A DNA stretch of 64,000 nucleotides from Butyrivibrio sp. XPD2006 (lineage in GTDB: Bacteria > Bacillota > Clostridia > Lachnospirales > Lachnospiraceae), in contig NZ_ATVT01000002.1 of assembly GCF_000420865.1 (NCBI RefSeq), positions 371,105-435,104 on the forward strand, given 5' to 3'. Positions 1-8,780 of this stretch are shown here, piece by piece (position 1 is the first letter of the stretch; the number at the start of each line of letters is the position of its first letter). Made by a program: the position numbers and the translations under genes. Under the pieces are notes generated by a model. That model searched no databases, was not told the origin of the DNA, and worked only from the letters and a program-made list of their open reading frames with translations.

Positions 1-1
1 C

Positions 2-949
2 GTCACTTACATCAGGATCATCTTCGTATTCTCTATCGGCACTGTCCTTTACAACCTCACATCATCGATCCTCAGAAGCGTTGGCGATTCCAAAACTCCG
101 CTCTACGCCCTCATCGCCGCGTCCTTTATCAACATCGGACTGGACCTTTTCTTTATCCTGAAGCTCGGTATGGGCGTTGCCGGTGCAGCCTACGCAACAG
201 TGATTTCCCAGTTTGTATCCGGCCTTATCTGCCTTGTGATCATAATCAGGAAAAGAGCTGACCTCGGTTTTAACGGTACCGGAAGCCTGCTGCCTGATGC
301 GCACACCGCACTTCTGATCATCAGAACGTCCCTGCCTTCGACTTTTCAGTCATCCCTCATCACTCTTGGCGGAATCTCTGTTCAGAGACTTATCAACTCT
401 TTCGGCAGCGATGTAATGGCGGGATATGTTGCAGCGAACAAGGTTGATTCACTGGCAATTCAGGTGATCCTCTCCGTCGGCAATGCACTGTGCGTCTTCA
501 CGGGCCAGAACATCGGGATCGGCAATCTTGACAGAATAGAAAAGGCACTGAAGAAGTCACGAATAATCATGTTCTTCAGTGCCATTGTAATTGCTATATG
601 TGCTTATACATTCAGATACTACATCGTTGGGATATTCCTGGATGCCGATGCCAATCCGATTGCTCTAAATACAGGTGCCCAGTACCTCTCAATCGTAGGC
701 GTTGCCTATCTTATCTGCGCCATCATGCAGAGTTATCAGAACGTAATAAAAGGCGCGGGTGATGTCAACACCTGTATGGTCGCCGGAATGACCGAGCTTG
801 CAGGCAAGATAATATTCGCCTACGCGGCTGCGCCTTTCCTTGGGCCTCTCGGAATATGGATCTCAACGCCATTTTCCTGGGCCTGCGGATGTGTTATTCC
901 TGTTGTCAGATACTACTCAGGGAAATGGAAGTTCAAAACCCTGACATAA
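2..949 (+). CDS. MATE family multidrug/Na+ antiporter, 5' truncated
   Basis: This is the C-terminal part of a MATE (multi antimicrobial extrusion) efflux transporter. The reading frame is open from base 2 with no start, so the N-terminal half lies outside the window; an internal ATG at 170 is not the true start. The first visible residues (VTYIRIIFVFSIGTVLYNL, then SILRSVGDSKTPL) match the conserved MATE segment before the second half of the fold, and several hydrophobic helices follow. The family exports cationic drugs or metabolites using Na+ or H+ gradients; the substrate cannot be told from sequence. A 34-bp perfect palindrome begins one base after the TAA stop. Family assignment is secure. 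Confidence 0.88.
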   Translation, partial: VTYIRIIFVFSIGTVLYNLTSSILRSVGDSKTPLYALIAASFINIGLDLFFILKLGMGVAGAAYATVISQFVSGLICLVIIIRKRADLGFNGTGSLLPDAHTALLIIRTSLPSTFQSSLITLGGISVQRLINSFGSDVMAGYVAANKVDSLAIQVILSVGNALCVFTGQNIGIGNLDRIEKALKKSRIIMFFSAIVIAICAYTFRYYIVGIFLDADANPIALNTGAQYLSIVGVAYLICAIMQSYQNVIKGAGDVNTCMVAGMTELAGKIIFAYAAAPFLGPLGIWISTPFSWACGCVIPVVRYYSGKWKFKTLT

Positions 950-950
950 T

Positions 951-1048
951 GGTCCCTGGGGACGGGGGTTAGGGGTCATTTTCAGAAAAATCATGCCATT
1001 TCAAGCTAATTGTATGAAAATGACCCCTAACCCCCGTCCCCAGGGACC
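951..1048. repeat. REP-like long palindrome (copy 1, complete)
   Basis: Arms 951-984 and 1015-1048 are perfect 34-bp inverted repeats (arm begins GGTCCCTGGGGACGG), separated by 30 bp. The same core recurs at 8707, 30182-30272 and 33811-33910. It lies immediately after the MATE stop and would fold into a very strong hairpin in RNA. The GGGGACGG core resembles REP/BIME-like repeats mobilised by RAYT (Y1-type) transposases in other bacteria; no RAYT gene is in the window. Partial degenerate sequence continues to about 1080. Confidence 0.9.
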
Positions 1049-1082
1049 AAAACTGAACCGCAACCCTGACCCCAGGGGCCAT

Positions 1083-1910
1083 TCAGGCAAGGTTCTGTTT
1101 AAATTCTTCGATCACTTGAGCGCCGTATTCTGCGTAGTTATCTGATGCAAATTTCTTCAGCGCCTCATCCTTAAACCTGCTCCAACTCTCTGCTTCGTGC
1201 CTTACAAGGATCGGATAAAAGAACACTCCGTTCTCCAAAGCAGCCTGAAGATCTCCGGGGGCATCTCCGATCATCAGAATATGATTGGCTTCATACCCTT
1301 TGTCTCTGATCATTCCAAGACATGCGCTCTTTGAGCCCATCTCCTGGGTGCAGACGATATCAACCATATCAAGAAGCCCGAACCTCCCCCATTCAGCTCT
1401 TACAGCCTCGGGGTTAGCACTGGAAACAACTGCGATGTCGCACTTTCCGTAAATTGCATCAAAAGCCTCTTTCACTCCGTCAAAGGGCTTTATCTCTTCC
1501 TCGGGAAGCTGCTCAATCGATTCATTGACGCTCTTACTCCAGCTTAGTGCTTTTCCAAACACAGGCGAAACCTCAGTCATCCTGGCAACCGCATTGTTAC
1601 TGAGTTCCGGCGCATCATCGCTCCAGGTCTTAAGTGCCTTGACTCCCTCAATCTCAGTAAAATTCTCATCAACATACAAAAGGCAAAGCGCCAGTCCCTT
1701 AAACCTGTTGATACCTCTTGTCATGGAAAAGAGATTGATCTCATTCCACTTATCAAGGATCTCTTTTTCCCATTTCTCAAGCCCCCACTCCCTGATCATG
1801 CAGGGACCGAAGCACCTGAAGTGCTTGATGTTCATGGTATCCATGGCGCATCCGTCCGAATCGATGCAGACTATATGATCATGTTTCTTTTCAAAATCCA
1901 AACCGGACAT
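1083..1910 (-). CDS. HAD-superfamily hydrolase (phosphatase)
   Basis: Predicted haloacid-dehalogenase-fold phosphatase of about 275 residues. Motif I is CIDSDGCAMD with nucleophile Asp17 and acid/base Asp19, motif II is the VVSSANPE serine, and motifs III/IV fall in the lysine region and MIGDAPGDLQAA. A helical cap lies between motif I and motif II. The start at 1910 is chosen for the GAAGGA site eight bases upstream; an ATG at 1928 overlaps the TGA of the GH3 gene and would allow translational coupling. It is the last gene of the glucuronidase operon, so a sugar phosphate is a reasonable substrate guess, but the sequence does not show this. Confidence 0.8.
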   Translation of the reverse strand: MSGLDFEKKHDHIVCIDSDGCAMDTMNIKHFRCFGPCMIREWGLEKWEKEILDKWNEINLFSMTRGINRFKGLALCLLYVDENFTEIEGVKALKTWSDDAPELSNNAVARMTEVSPVFGKALSWSKSVNESIEQLPEEEIKPFDGVKEAFDAIYGKCDIAVVSSANPEAVRAEWGRFGLLDMVDIVCTQEMGSKSACLGMIRDKGYEANHILMIGDAPGDLQAALENGVFFYPILVRHEAESWSRFKDEALKKFASDNYAEYGAQVIEEFKQNLA

Positions 1911-1927
1911 AACATATCCTTCCTTCA

Positions 1928-3652
1928 TCAAAGCCTTGTATCCCATCTGTCACACCAGACAAGGTCGTTCGCCTCACCCTTAAACTCAGATTGTCCGGTG
2001 AGCTTCTCCACCAGCGCCTCAATGTACTCAGCGCTTCCGCTGTAAGCATTTATAAAAGTCTTCATCATAGGCACATCAAAGAGATGATTGGTGTAATTGA
2101 GCGACACTGCAACCGTGGGCACCTCATGTACAAACCACGGAATCTCGCAGGAGTGTGAAACCGAGTAGGTAAGCCTTGTGTTGTTCTCCTTGGCATAGCC
2201 CTTCATGCTGATGACAAACAACACGAGATCTGTGTTTTTCTTGAACTCTTCCCTGTTTTCGTGCTCCATCATCTTGAATCTGTTAAACTTCGACGGGCCT
2301 TCCATCTCGTATTCGTAGTAGTCCTTCGACGCCTTCACTTCAAATCCCGCCTTCTCAAGCTCTTTTACCAAAAGAGCCTTAGCAGGGTCAGGACCATCGG
2401 CCAGCGATACAGGTGCGCTCTCCACAAAGTACAGCACAACTCTCTTTTTATCCGCAGGAGTAACCGGCAAAATATGCTGAGTGTCTTTTACCAGAGTGAT
2501 ACTCTCATCCGCAGCCTTTCTTGCTAGTGCGTGGTGTTCATCACAGCCCACCACCGAGAGCATGTCTTTATTAGGAAAAGACATCTCGTCAAGGTCAAGG
2601 TGAGCCTTGAGTCCAAGGATTCTGTGAAGAGCATCATCAAGTCTCTCTGCACTGATCGTGCCATCCTCAATTCCTTCTCTTACATACTCGATATCCTCTG
2701 CAGGATCATTAAAGAACAGGATCATGTCACAGCCTGCCGCAATCACCTTCTGCATTGCATTCTTTCTGTCAGCTGCTGCCGTAAGTCCTGCCATATGAGT
2801 AGCATCGGTAACGATAAGTCCGTTAAATCCAAGCTGTCCTCTGAGGAGTCCCTGAAGCAGTTCAGGTGAAAGAGTAGCAGGCATAATGTCCTCATCCTTA
2901 ATATCAGGATTAAACTTCTTTGTATAAGCTCTCTGAGCAATGTGACCAACCATGATGCTTGGAAGTCCTGCATCTATAAGCTTCTTGTAAACCATTCCGA
3001 AGGACGCATCCCACTCATCAACAGACAGATCGTTGCAGCCCATCACAAGGTGCTGATCTCTCTCCTCGCTTCCGTCTCCGGGGAAGTGCTTGGCAGCACA
3101 GGCAATTCCTGCCTTTGTCATCTCCTCCATGTAGGCAAGGGATCTCTCTGCCACAGCCTCCGGATCATTGCCAAAGCCTCTGGTATTAACAATCGTATTT
3201 CTCCAGTTGGATACCACATCGCACACCGGCGCAAAGCTCCAGTTGCAGCCGACAGCCTTGGCTTCTGCTGCGCCGACCTTGGCCATATCTCTTACTGTAT
3301 CAAGGGTTTTACTCGCTCCGCAGGCAGCACCTGTTGCCACAAATGTTCCCTCACCTACGGCTCCGTTTCCACCGGCCTCGCAGTTTGCTGCAATCAGCAC
3401 AGGAACCTTACTCTTTTCCTGGAAAAATCTGTTCTGTTCATAGACTTCCTCAAGAGTTCCTCCCTGCCAGCGAACGCCACCGATATGATACTTGTTCACA
3501 AGCTCATCCAGGGTCTTCTCATTCCTTCTGAGAGTGAGGTTGATAAAGAGCTGACCGATCTTTTCATCCATGGTCATGTCCTTAATCGTATCCTCGACCC
3601 ATTTAATTTTCTTATCATCAAGATTAAAAGGCTTTGCCTTAAGATCTACCAT
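1928..3652 (-). CDS. Glycoside hydrolase family 3, beta-N-acetylhexosaminidase-like
   Basis: A 574-residue GH3 enzyme with an N-terminal TIM barrel and a C-terminal alpha/beta sandwich. The motif KHFPGDGSEERDQHLV corresponds to the NagZ-type KHFPG-D-H loop that supplies the His/Asp acid-base, and VTDATHMAGL carries the likely aspartate nucleophile. The His is what separates NagZ-like enzymes from classical GH3 beta-glucosidases, so removal of a terminal GlcNAc-type sugar is the best guess. There is no signal peptide, so it acts in the cytoplasm. Start at 3652 follows GGTGGA; the longer frame has no ribosome site. It lies 17 bp after the beta-glucuronidase gene, suggesting the pair dismantles GlcA/GlcNAc-containing disaccharides; that is inference. 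Confidence 0.82.
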   Translation of the reverse strand: MVDLKAKPFNLDDKKIKWVEDTIKDMTMDEKIGQLFINLTLRRNEKTLDELVNKYHIGGVRWQGGTLEEVYEQNRFFQEKSKVPVLIAANCEAGGNGAVGEGTFVATGAACGASKTLDTVRDMAKVGAAEAKAVGCNWSFAPVCDVVSNWRNTIVNTRGFGNDPEAVAERSLAYMEEMTKAGIACAAKHFPGDGSEERDQHLVMGCNDLSVDEWDASFGMVYKKLIDAGLPSIMVGHIAQRAYTKKFNPDIKDEDIMPATLSPELLQGLLRGQLGFNGLIVTDATHMAGLTAAADRKNAMQKVIAAGCDMILFFNDPAEDIEYVREGIEDGTISAERLDDALHRILGLKAHLDLDEMSFPNKDMLSVVGCDEHHALARKAADESITLVKDTQHILPVTPADKKRVVLYFVESAPVSLADGPDPAKALLVKELEKAGFEVKASKDYYEYEMEGPSKFNRFKMMEHENREEFKKNTDLVLFVISMKGYAKENNTRLTYSVSHSCEIPWFVHEVPTVAVSLNYTNHLFDVPMMKTFINAYSGSAEYIEALVEKLTGQSEFKGEANDLVWCDRWDTRL

Positions 3653-3669
3653 TATTCCACCGTTCTTTC

Positions 3670-5484
3670 TTAATTCTTGTATCCGAAATCCGGAATCTTT
3701 GTCCATCTGTCTTTAAAGTAATGCGCAGCCAGCTTGGGCTTGCGGTCTCTTGTGAAAAGACCTTTCTTATTGCCCTGAACTCTTACGATGCTCTGACTTG
3801 TGGCAAAGTCTGCAAAGTTCCAGACATGCTCACCCACAACGAAATCATTCTCGTCAAAGACTGCGTTGTTCATTTTGTAGTACTCGACCTGATATTCCTC
3901 GGTAAACATCACAGGTGTTGTATCGTGAAGCCCCATGACCGTATCAGCTCCGTACTCGGTAAACATAAGCGGCTTGCCAAGCTCTTTCCACTGCTCAAGC
4001 TCTTTTCTGAGAGCTGTCTCAGCCGCCTCCAGATCAGGCCCTGCATAGTACCAGCCATAGTATCTGTTCAGGCAGATAACATCGGAAAGCTTTGCAGAAA
4101 TGTCTCTGTCAGTTCCGCCTGCCATCTGCACGCTGGTGAGGGTACAAGGTCTTTTCTCCGGATCAAGCTCTTTTGCCAGCTTATAGAGAGGCTCGAAATA
4201 TTCGTAAGCCCCCTCTGAGTAGGAATCCGGCTCGTTTGCTATATTCCACATGACTACGCATGCGTAGTTCTTATCTCTGTTTATCAGGTCGCGGATAACA
4301 TCCTTGTGATGCTCAAAAGTCTTTACCCCATGTTCCTTGTCATAGGTTCCAACCTTTTGTCCGCCGAAATTCGCGCCGCCGCCGAAATCAAAATTGATAC
4401 CAACGGCAGTGGTCTCATCTATCACAACAAAACCTTCTCTGTCCGCGATGCGCATCATCTCTTCGCTGTAGGGATAATGGCTGCATCTGAAGCTGTTTGC
4501 TCCCTGCCACTTCATAAGGGTGACATCCTTGATGTACATCGGAATGTTGATTCCGCGTCCGTTGGGGAAGGTATCCTCGTGCTTGCCGTAGCCCTTGAAA
4601 TAGAAAGGCTTTCCGTTAATGAGGAACTGCTTGCCCTTTACCTCAACGGTTCTGAAGCCGTAAGGAAGCACGTAAACATCCTCTCCGAAAGTGATCTTTA
4701 TGTTGTAGAGATATGCATTAAGAGGCTGCCAGAGGTGTACGTTCTTAACCTCAATCTTTCCTGTTGCACCATTGCACTCTCCGACCTTTGCGCCTGCTTC
4801 ATCATAGATCTCAACAAGGCATTTCTCATCTTCTCCGACCGTTTCCACGCTGTAGGACAGCTCTGCGTTTTCGCCCTCTATCTTTGGCAAAAGAGATATG
4901 TCCTTAATGTAGTTCATTGGAGTAGTGTAGATGCGCACGGGTCTTGTGATTCCACAGTAGTTGAAGAAATCAAAGTTTGGATTGTTGGTCTTCTTTTTCT
5001 CTGTGCCTGCGAGCGAAGCCATTGGTCCGCCCATCATAGGGGCATCTCCGCCCACGGGAAGGGTTGTGTAATCTATGATATTTGATACAGCTATGGTCAG
5101 GAGATTTTCACCGTCTGTAAGCTCATCCCCGATCTCAACTTCAAAGGGGAGAAAACCGCCTTCATGCCTTACAAGCTCTTTTCCGTTTAAATACACTATG
5201 GCGTGATGCGTCACTGCATCACACCTTAGCACTACTCTCTGTCCCTCTCGCACTGCCTTCGGAACAGAAATCTTCTTCTGATAAAAAACGAAACCGTAGT
5301 GATCTCTTAAAGAAGCGCCCTCTTTAAGATCATTGTATGAAGCGGGAACAGGCATGGTTATCGAATTCTCCAGCGGCTTCTCATACCACTTCTCATCAAA
5401 GCCTTTTCCGTTATCCAGCGCAAAATCCCATACTCCCGAAAGGTCCATGACCATTCTTGAGCCTGTAATTATCGGATATAACAT
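3670..5484 (-). CDS. uidA: Beta-glucuronidase (GH2)
   Basis: A 604-residue GH2 enzyme with sugar-binding jelly roll (about 1-180), immunoglobulin-like domain (about 180-270) and TIM barrel (about 275-604). The acid/base Glu is in MWNIANEPDS and the nucleophile Glu in MFTEYGADT. The N-x-K motif diagnostic for beta-glucuronidases, which binds the substrate carboxylate, is present in GNKKGLFTRDRKPK (Asn572, Lys574). An insertion of roughly 25 residues sits where gut enzymes carry active-site Loop 1. There is no signal peptide, so glucuronides must be imported, presumably by the GPH symporter encoded upstream. Start follows GGAGGAAG. Gut enzymes of this kind release glucuronic acid from host and drug conjugates. 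Confidence 0.93.
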   Translation of the reverse strand: MLYPIITGSRMVMDLSGVWDFALDNGKGFDEKWYEKPLENSITMPVPASYNDLKEGASLRDHYGFVFYQKKISVPKAVREGQRVVLRCDAVTHHAIVYLNGKELVRHEGGFLPFEVEIGDELTDGENLLTIAVSNIIDYTTLPVGGDAPMMGGPMASLAGTEKKKTNNPNFDFFNYCGITRPVRIYTTPMNYIKDISLLPKIEGENAELSYSVETVGEDEKCLVEIYDEAGAKVGECNGATGKIEVKNVHLWQPLNAYLYNIKITFGEDVYVLPYGFRTVEVKGKQFLINGKPFYFKGYGKHEDTFPNGRGINIPMYIKDVTLMKWQGANSFRCSHYPYSEEMMRIADREGFVVIDETTAVGINFDFGGGANFGGQKVGTYDKEHGVKTFEHHKDVIRDLINRDKNYACVVMWNIANEPDSYSEGAYEYFEPLYKLAKELDPEKRPCTLTSVQMAGGTDRDISAKLSDVICLNRYYGWYYAGPDLEAAETALRKELEQWKELGKPLMFTEYGADTVMGLHDTTPVMFTEEYQVEYYKMNNAVFDENDFVVGEHVWNFADFATSQSIVRVQGNKKGLFTRDRKPKLAAHYFKDRWTKIPDFGYKN

Positions 5485-5498
5485 CTTTCTTCCTCCTC

Positions 5499-5789
5499 TC
5501 AGATCTCTATGTTTCCGTGTTCATCAGCTTCTTTGGGCACTGCTGTCATCCAGTCCAAAAGTCCCATGGCAACCGAGATTCCTGTCCATGACAGGATCAG
5601 ATAAAACACGCCTTTCGCAAAGTGCCCGGCGTAAAACTGGTTTGCGCCGACAATTGAAAGAGCGCAGAGCCAGAGATATTTCTTTCTGTTTACAGTCTTA
5701 GGCTCATCAAGTTTTTCTTTTAGCTCAAAGTATTTCTCTCCGAGTCTGACCCAGAGTCTTTTATCTTTTTCTGTGCTCATTACTCTCAT
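5499..5789 (-). CDS. Small TM2-domain-like membrane protein
   Basis: A 96-residue protein with a charged N-terminus (about 35 residues) followed by two hydrophobic segments (LWLCALSIVGANQFYAGHF and GVFYLILSWTGISVAMGLLD). The turn with GANQFYAGHFAKG resembles the TM2 domain, whose consensus has G-x-HRFYLG-x-xxxG. It sits between the symporter and the glucuronidase genes, 14-15 bp from each, so it is probably co-expressed with them. The function of these bacterial TM2 proteins is unknown. Start follows AAAGGA. Confidence 0.7.
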   Translation of the reverse strand: MRVMSTEKDKRLWVRLGEKYFELKEKLDEPKTVNRKKYLWLCALSIVGANQFYAGHFAKGVFYLILSWTGISVAMGLLDWMTAVPKEADEHGNIEI

Positions 5790-5804
5790 TTGTCGTTCCT
5801 TTCT

Positions 5805-7283
5805 TTATGCGTTCTGATTCTTGATCTCAGAAATCTTTTCTCTTACTTCTTCCATCTTCTCAGCGGTAAGCGGATAGTACTTCATAGCAATAACGTTTGC
5901 CAAAAGACCTATTGAAACAAGTCCGTACATAAGGAAGATTCCCACTACCTTGAGCTGAGGTGTATAAGGTGTATCAACGTCAGGCATTACTGTTGTAAAT
6001 CCGATAGCTGCAAGACAGAGGCTTGCTACGAAAGGTGCCAGTGATGAAACAAGCTTATCTACAAAACTAAAGAGTGTACCCATAAGTCCGGGAACGTAAC
6101 GGCCTGATCTGTATGTCTCATAATCTGCGCAGTCAGCAGTCATAGGGATAACAATGTTTGAACTTACCTGCTGGAATCCGCCTGCTACAACTGTCAGGAT
6201 GAAAAGAGCTACTGTAAAGAAGCTGAATCCTGTGAATCCCTCATAGCCGGGAAGGTTGAGTGTTGTAGGATCTCCAAAGCCCCAAAGAAGCATCATCAGT
6301 ACGTTTCCGATAAGAGCTATCCAGCTGCTTATAACCATTGCTTTTTTCTGTCCGAACTTGGTTGCGATCACGCCGACACCAAGGATGATGAACAGGACAT
6401 TACCGATGGTTGTATAGATCTGGAAGCCGCCTGAAAGAGCGTAGTTACCTGCTACGATAGCGTACATGATAAGTGTAACTGTAGATGTTCTTGCTGCTGT
6501 ACCGAGCTTATCTGTTGAAGCTGAAACAACCAGCATCTGAATAGCCTTGTTGTTCTTGATAACTTCGAAGTAATCCTTGAAGGTGATCTTCTGTGCCTTA
6601 CCTGTTCCGAAGTATTCTGTTCTGTCCTTAGGCCAGATTGAGATTACTGCGATAGCTGTGAATACTGCTGAGATAAGTGCAACGATTGCCCAGAACTCAT
6701 GGAACATCGCAATGTCTTTTCCAAGACCGTGGTACTTAGGTGCAAGGTATGATGAAACGAAAACCTGTCCGCCTGTGAAAAGGATCATATTGTAGATTGC
6801 ATCAAATACTGTGAACAAAGGTCTCTGCTTGGGATCGTTTGTAACACATGACTGAGCTGACTTTGTAACTACACACTGGAAAGTGTAACCAATGTAGTAG
6901 ATGGCGTTGATAAGGATAAAGAAGAATATCCTCGGTGCGCCTTCAGGAAGAGAAGGTGTTACAAAGAACATCAAAAAGCTTGCCAGTGCAAGGATAAGAT
7001 TTCCTGCTATCATAAACGGACGATTCTTACCGAGCTTGCCGTCTGTCTTGTCTACGATGTAACCGATGAACGGATCTGTTACTCCGTCCCAGACTCTCAT
7101 GATCATTGAGAAGCTTCCTGCCAGAACAACTCCCAGGCCAACCCATCCGGTGATGTAGTAGGCGATGAAGTTCATCAGAAATAAATAAAGATTTGTTGCT
7201 GTGTTGTTAAGCGCATATCCTGCAATTCGCCATGTCGGAACTCTGTGTATTCCGTTTCCGACATCGTATTTACTGTTTCCCAT
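5805..7283 (-). CDS. GPH family sugar:cation symporter (glucuronide-type)
   Basis: A 492-residue polytopic transporter of the glycoside-pentoside-hexuronide:cation symporter family (major facilitator fold, 12 predicted helices). The early segment MRVWDGVTDPFIGYIVD with the following GKNRPFM matches the family signature between helices 2 and 3. The family includes the E. coli glucuronide carrier UidB and the melibiose carrier MelB. Being first in the operon with a beta-glucuronidase, it probably imports glucuronides or GlcA-containing disaccharides; the substrate is inferred from context. Start follows GGAGG. Expression is likely controlled by the divergent AraC regulator at 7482. Confidence 0.88.
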   Translation of the reverse strand: MGNSKYDVGNGIHRVPTWRIAGYALNNTATNLYLFLMNFIAYYITGWVGLGVVLAGSFSMIMRVWDGVTDPFIGYIVDKTDGKLGKNRPFMIAGNLILALASFLMFFVTPSLPEGAPRIFFFILINAIYYIGYTFQCVVTKSAQSCVTNDPKQRPLFTVFDAIYNMILFTGGQVFVSSYLAPKYHGLGKDIAMFHEFWAIVALISAVFTAIAVISIWPKDRTEYFGTGKAQKITFKDYFEVIKNNKAIQMLVVSASTDKLGTAARTSTVTLIMYAIVAGNYALSGGFQIYTTIGNVLFIILGVGVIATKFGQKKAMVISSWIALIGNVLMMLLWGFGDPTTLNLPGYEGFTGFSFFTVALFILTVVAGGFQQVSSNIVIPMTADCADYETYRSGRYVPGLMGTLFSFVDKLVSSLAPFVASLCLAAIGFTTVMPDVDTPYTPQLKVVGIFLMYGLVSIGLLANVIAMKYYPLTAEKMEEVREKISEIKNQNA

Positions 7284-7481
7284 TATTTTTCCTCCGCGTT
7301 ATCCTTTAACGATTTTCATGCTCTGCTGCAGTTCAGAGCACTTTTTTGTATTCTCATAATACTCATGAGGGCGGAGCGTAACAATGACAATATTTGTTAA
7401 TTGTAGTATTATATTTACAGTTCTTTCGAAATAATAAATTTAGTACTATATTTTACAAATATTGTTTTATTAGGAGAGAAT
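7284..7481. promoter_or_regulatory. Divergent promoter region with 11-bp inverted repeat
   Basis: Intergenic region between the GPH symporter (minus) and the AraC regulator (plus). A perfect 11-bp inverted repeat, ACAATATTTGT at 7387-7397 and ACAAATATTGT at 7455-7465, flanks an AT-rich stretch, with the arms one turn-multiple-like distance apart (68 bp centre to centre). AraC proteins often bind paired sites, so these are candidate operators; this is inference. Confidence 0.45.
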
Positions 7482-8705
7482 ATGCAGAACGCATTTTTGG
7501 AGTTTACCAAGAGTTTTTTCGATAAAATGGGGATTCCTACTCATATTGCCAATCTGAGCGAGCCCCTTTCGGATGAAATTGATATGGGGCTCAGAAAGAC
7601 CATTGTGAGCAAAAGAGATAATGAAGCAGTATCCTTAAAAGACATCGCAGAGTCTTTTGCCGAAAACAACAGCATATACTTCGCCGAAGACATTTACAGC
7701 TGCCACTATATCTTTATCCCTGTTCCCGAACAGGAGCTTCCTGTTGCCATGATCCTCGGGCCTTATCTTACTGAGATACCGAGTATACAGAGGACTCAGG
7801 ATATATGCAAAAAGCATGGCATTCCACAGGGACTTACACAGTTTATCAATCAGTACTACTCCTCCACCACTTATCTGGATAACACTTCATCACTGGAGTA
7901 TTTCATTGAGACTGTTGCGGAAAAGATATATGGAGCGAGCAACTACAGCATTGAATACTTAAAGCAGGACTCTTCAGAAAATACTGAGTATCTCTCCAGC
8001 GCAGAGAGCACTTCCAACGAGAGCACGGTCCAGCAATTGGAACACAGATACGTGCTGGAAGAAAAGATGATGGATGCCATCGCAAAAGGAGATTATGACA
8101 AGGCCATGCACTACAGCACCGATAAGTCTTTCAGTGGTCTTGACAACAGAGCATCCAGCACACTCAGAAGCAGAAAAAACTTCCTGTTTGTTTTTAACAC
8201 GCTCTGCAGAAAAGCCGCCCAGAGAGGCAATGTTCACCCTGTATATCTTGATGAGATGTCCCGCCGTATGGCAATCCGTATCGAAAACATGACAGCTCCC
8301 GGCGAAGATAAGGAAGTTCACCGCGAGATACTCAGGAAATACTGTCTGATGGTTCAGCAGCATTCAACCTCCGGCTTCTCTCCCGTTATGCAAAAGGTCA
8401 TGAACCACATATCGCAGTATCTGTCAGAGCCTGATCTTACACTTCAGAGTACGGCTCTTGAACTTGGCATTAATAAAAGCTACCTGTCATCCCTCTTCAA
8501 GAAGGAGACAGGCAGCACCTTTACAAATTATGTTAATAAAAAGCGTATAGATCATGCAATCTTCATGCTCAACACCACAGATTATCCCGTCCACACCATT
8601 GCATCAGTCTGCGGCATCACCGACATGACTTACTTTACCAGGCTCTTCAAGAAAGAGAAGGGAATGACACCCACCCAGTATCGCAACATGATCCACCCGA
8701 AATGA
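7482..8705 (+). CDS. AraC-family transcriptional regulator
   Basis: A 407-residue regulator with an uncharacterised N-terminal sensing region (about 1-170), a helical linker and a C-terminal AraC double helix-turn-helix (about 305-405; core LELGINKSYLSSLFKKETG and the typical second-helix segment MTYFTRLFKKEKGMTPTQYR). It is transcribed divergently from the beta-glucuronidase operon and is the obvious candidate regulator of it, probably responding to imported glucuronide or a product. Start follows AGGAGAG. A half-copy of the REP-like repeat starts one base after its TGA stop. Confidence 0.88.
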   Translation: MQNAFLEFTKSFFDKMGIPTHIANLSEPLSDEIDMGLRKTIVSKRDNEAVSLKDIAESFAENNSIYFAEDIYSCHYIFIPVPEQELPVAMILGPYLTEIPSIQRTQDICKKHGIPQGLTQFINQYYSSTTYLDNTSSLEYFIETVAEKIYGASNYSIEYLKQDSSENTEYLSSAESTSNESTVQQLEHRYVLEEKMMDAIAKGDYDKAMHYSTDKSFSGLDNRASSTLRSRKNFLFVFNTLCRKAAQRGNVHPVYLDEMSRRMAIRIENMTAPGEDKEVHREILRKYCLMVQQHSTSGFSPVMQKVMNHISQYLSEPDLTLQSTALELGINKSYLSSLFKKETGSTFTNYVNKKRIDHAIFMLNTTDYPVHTIASVCGITDMTYFTRLFKKEKGMTPTQYRNMIHPK

Positions 8706-8706
8706 G

Positions 8707-8732
8707 CCCTGGGGACGGGGGTTAGGGGTCAT
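8707..8732. repeat. REP-like repeat, half unit (copy 2)
   Basis: The 26 bases at 8707-8732 match the left arm of the complete palindrome at 951-984 from its fourth base on, without the partner arm. It begins just after the AraC stop codon and abuts the terminator hairpin at 8735. Confidence 0.85.
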
Positions 8733-8734
8733 AA

Positions 8735-8764
8735 AAAAGCGCCCTGCATATGCAGAGCGCTTTT
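8735..8764. terminator. Bidirectional intrinsic terminator between convergent genes
   Basis: Inverted repeat AAAAGCGC-c-CTGCA / TGCAG-a-GCGCTTTT with A/T runs on both sides. It lies between the convergent AraC and alcohol dehydrogenase genes and could end both transcripts. Confidence 0.85.
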
Positions 8765-8780
8765 AGCATTTTGTTTTTTA

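Noticed and set aside
951..1048. Palindrome at 951 as a CRISPR or phage attachment site
   Set aside because: Inverted, not evenly spaced direct repeats, no spacers and no integrase nearby; matches the REP-like family instead.
4306..5085. 259-codon open frame antisense to the GH2 gene
   Set aside because: Lies wholly inside uidA on the other strand, no ribosome site, no recognisable domain; shadow frame.
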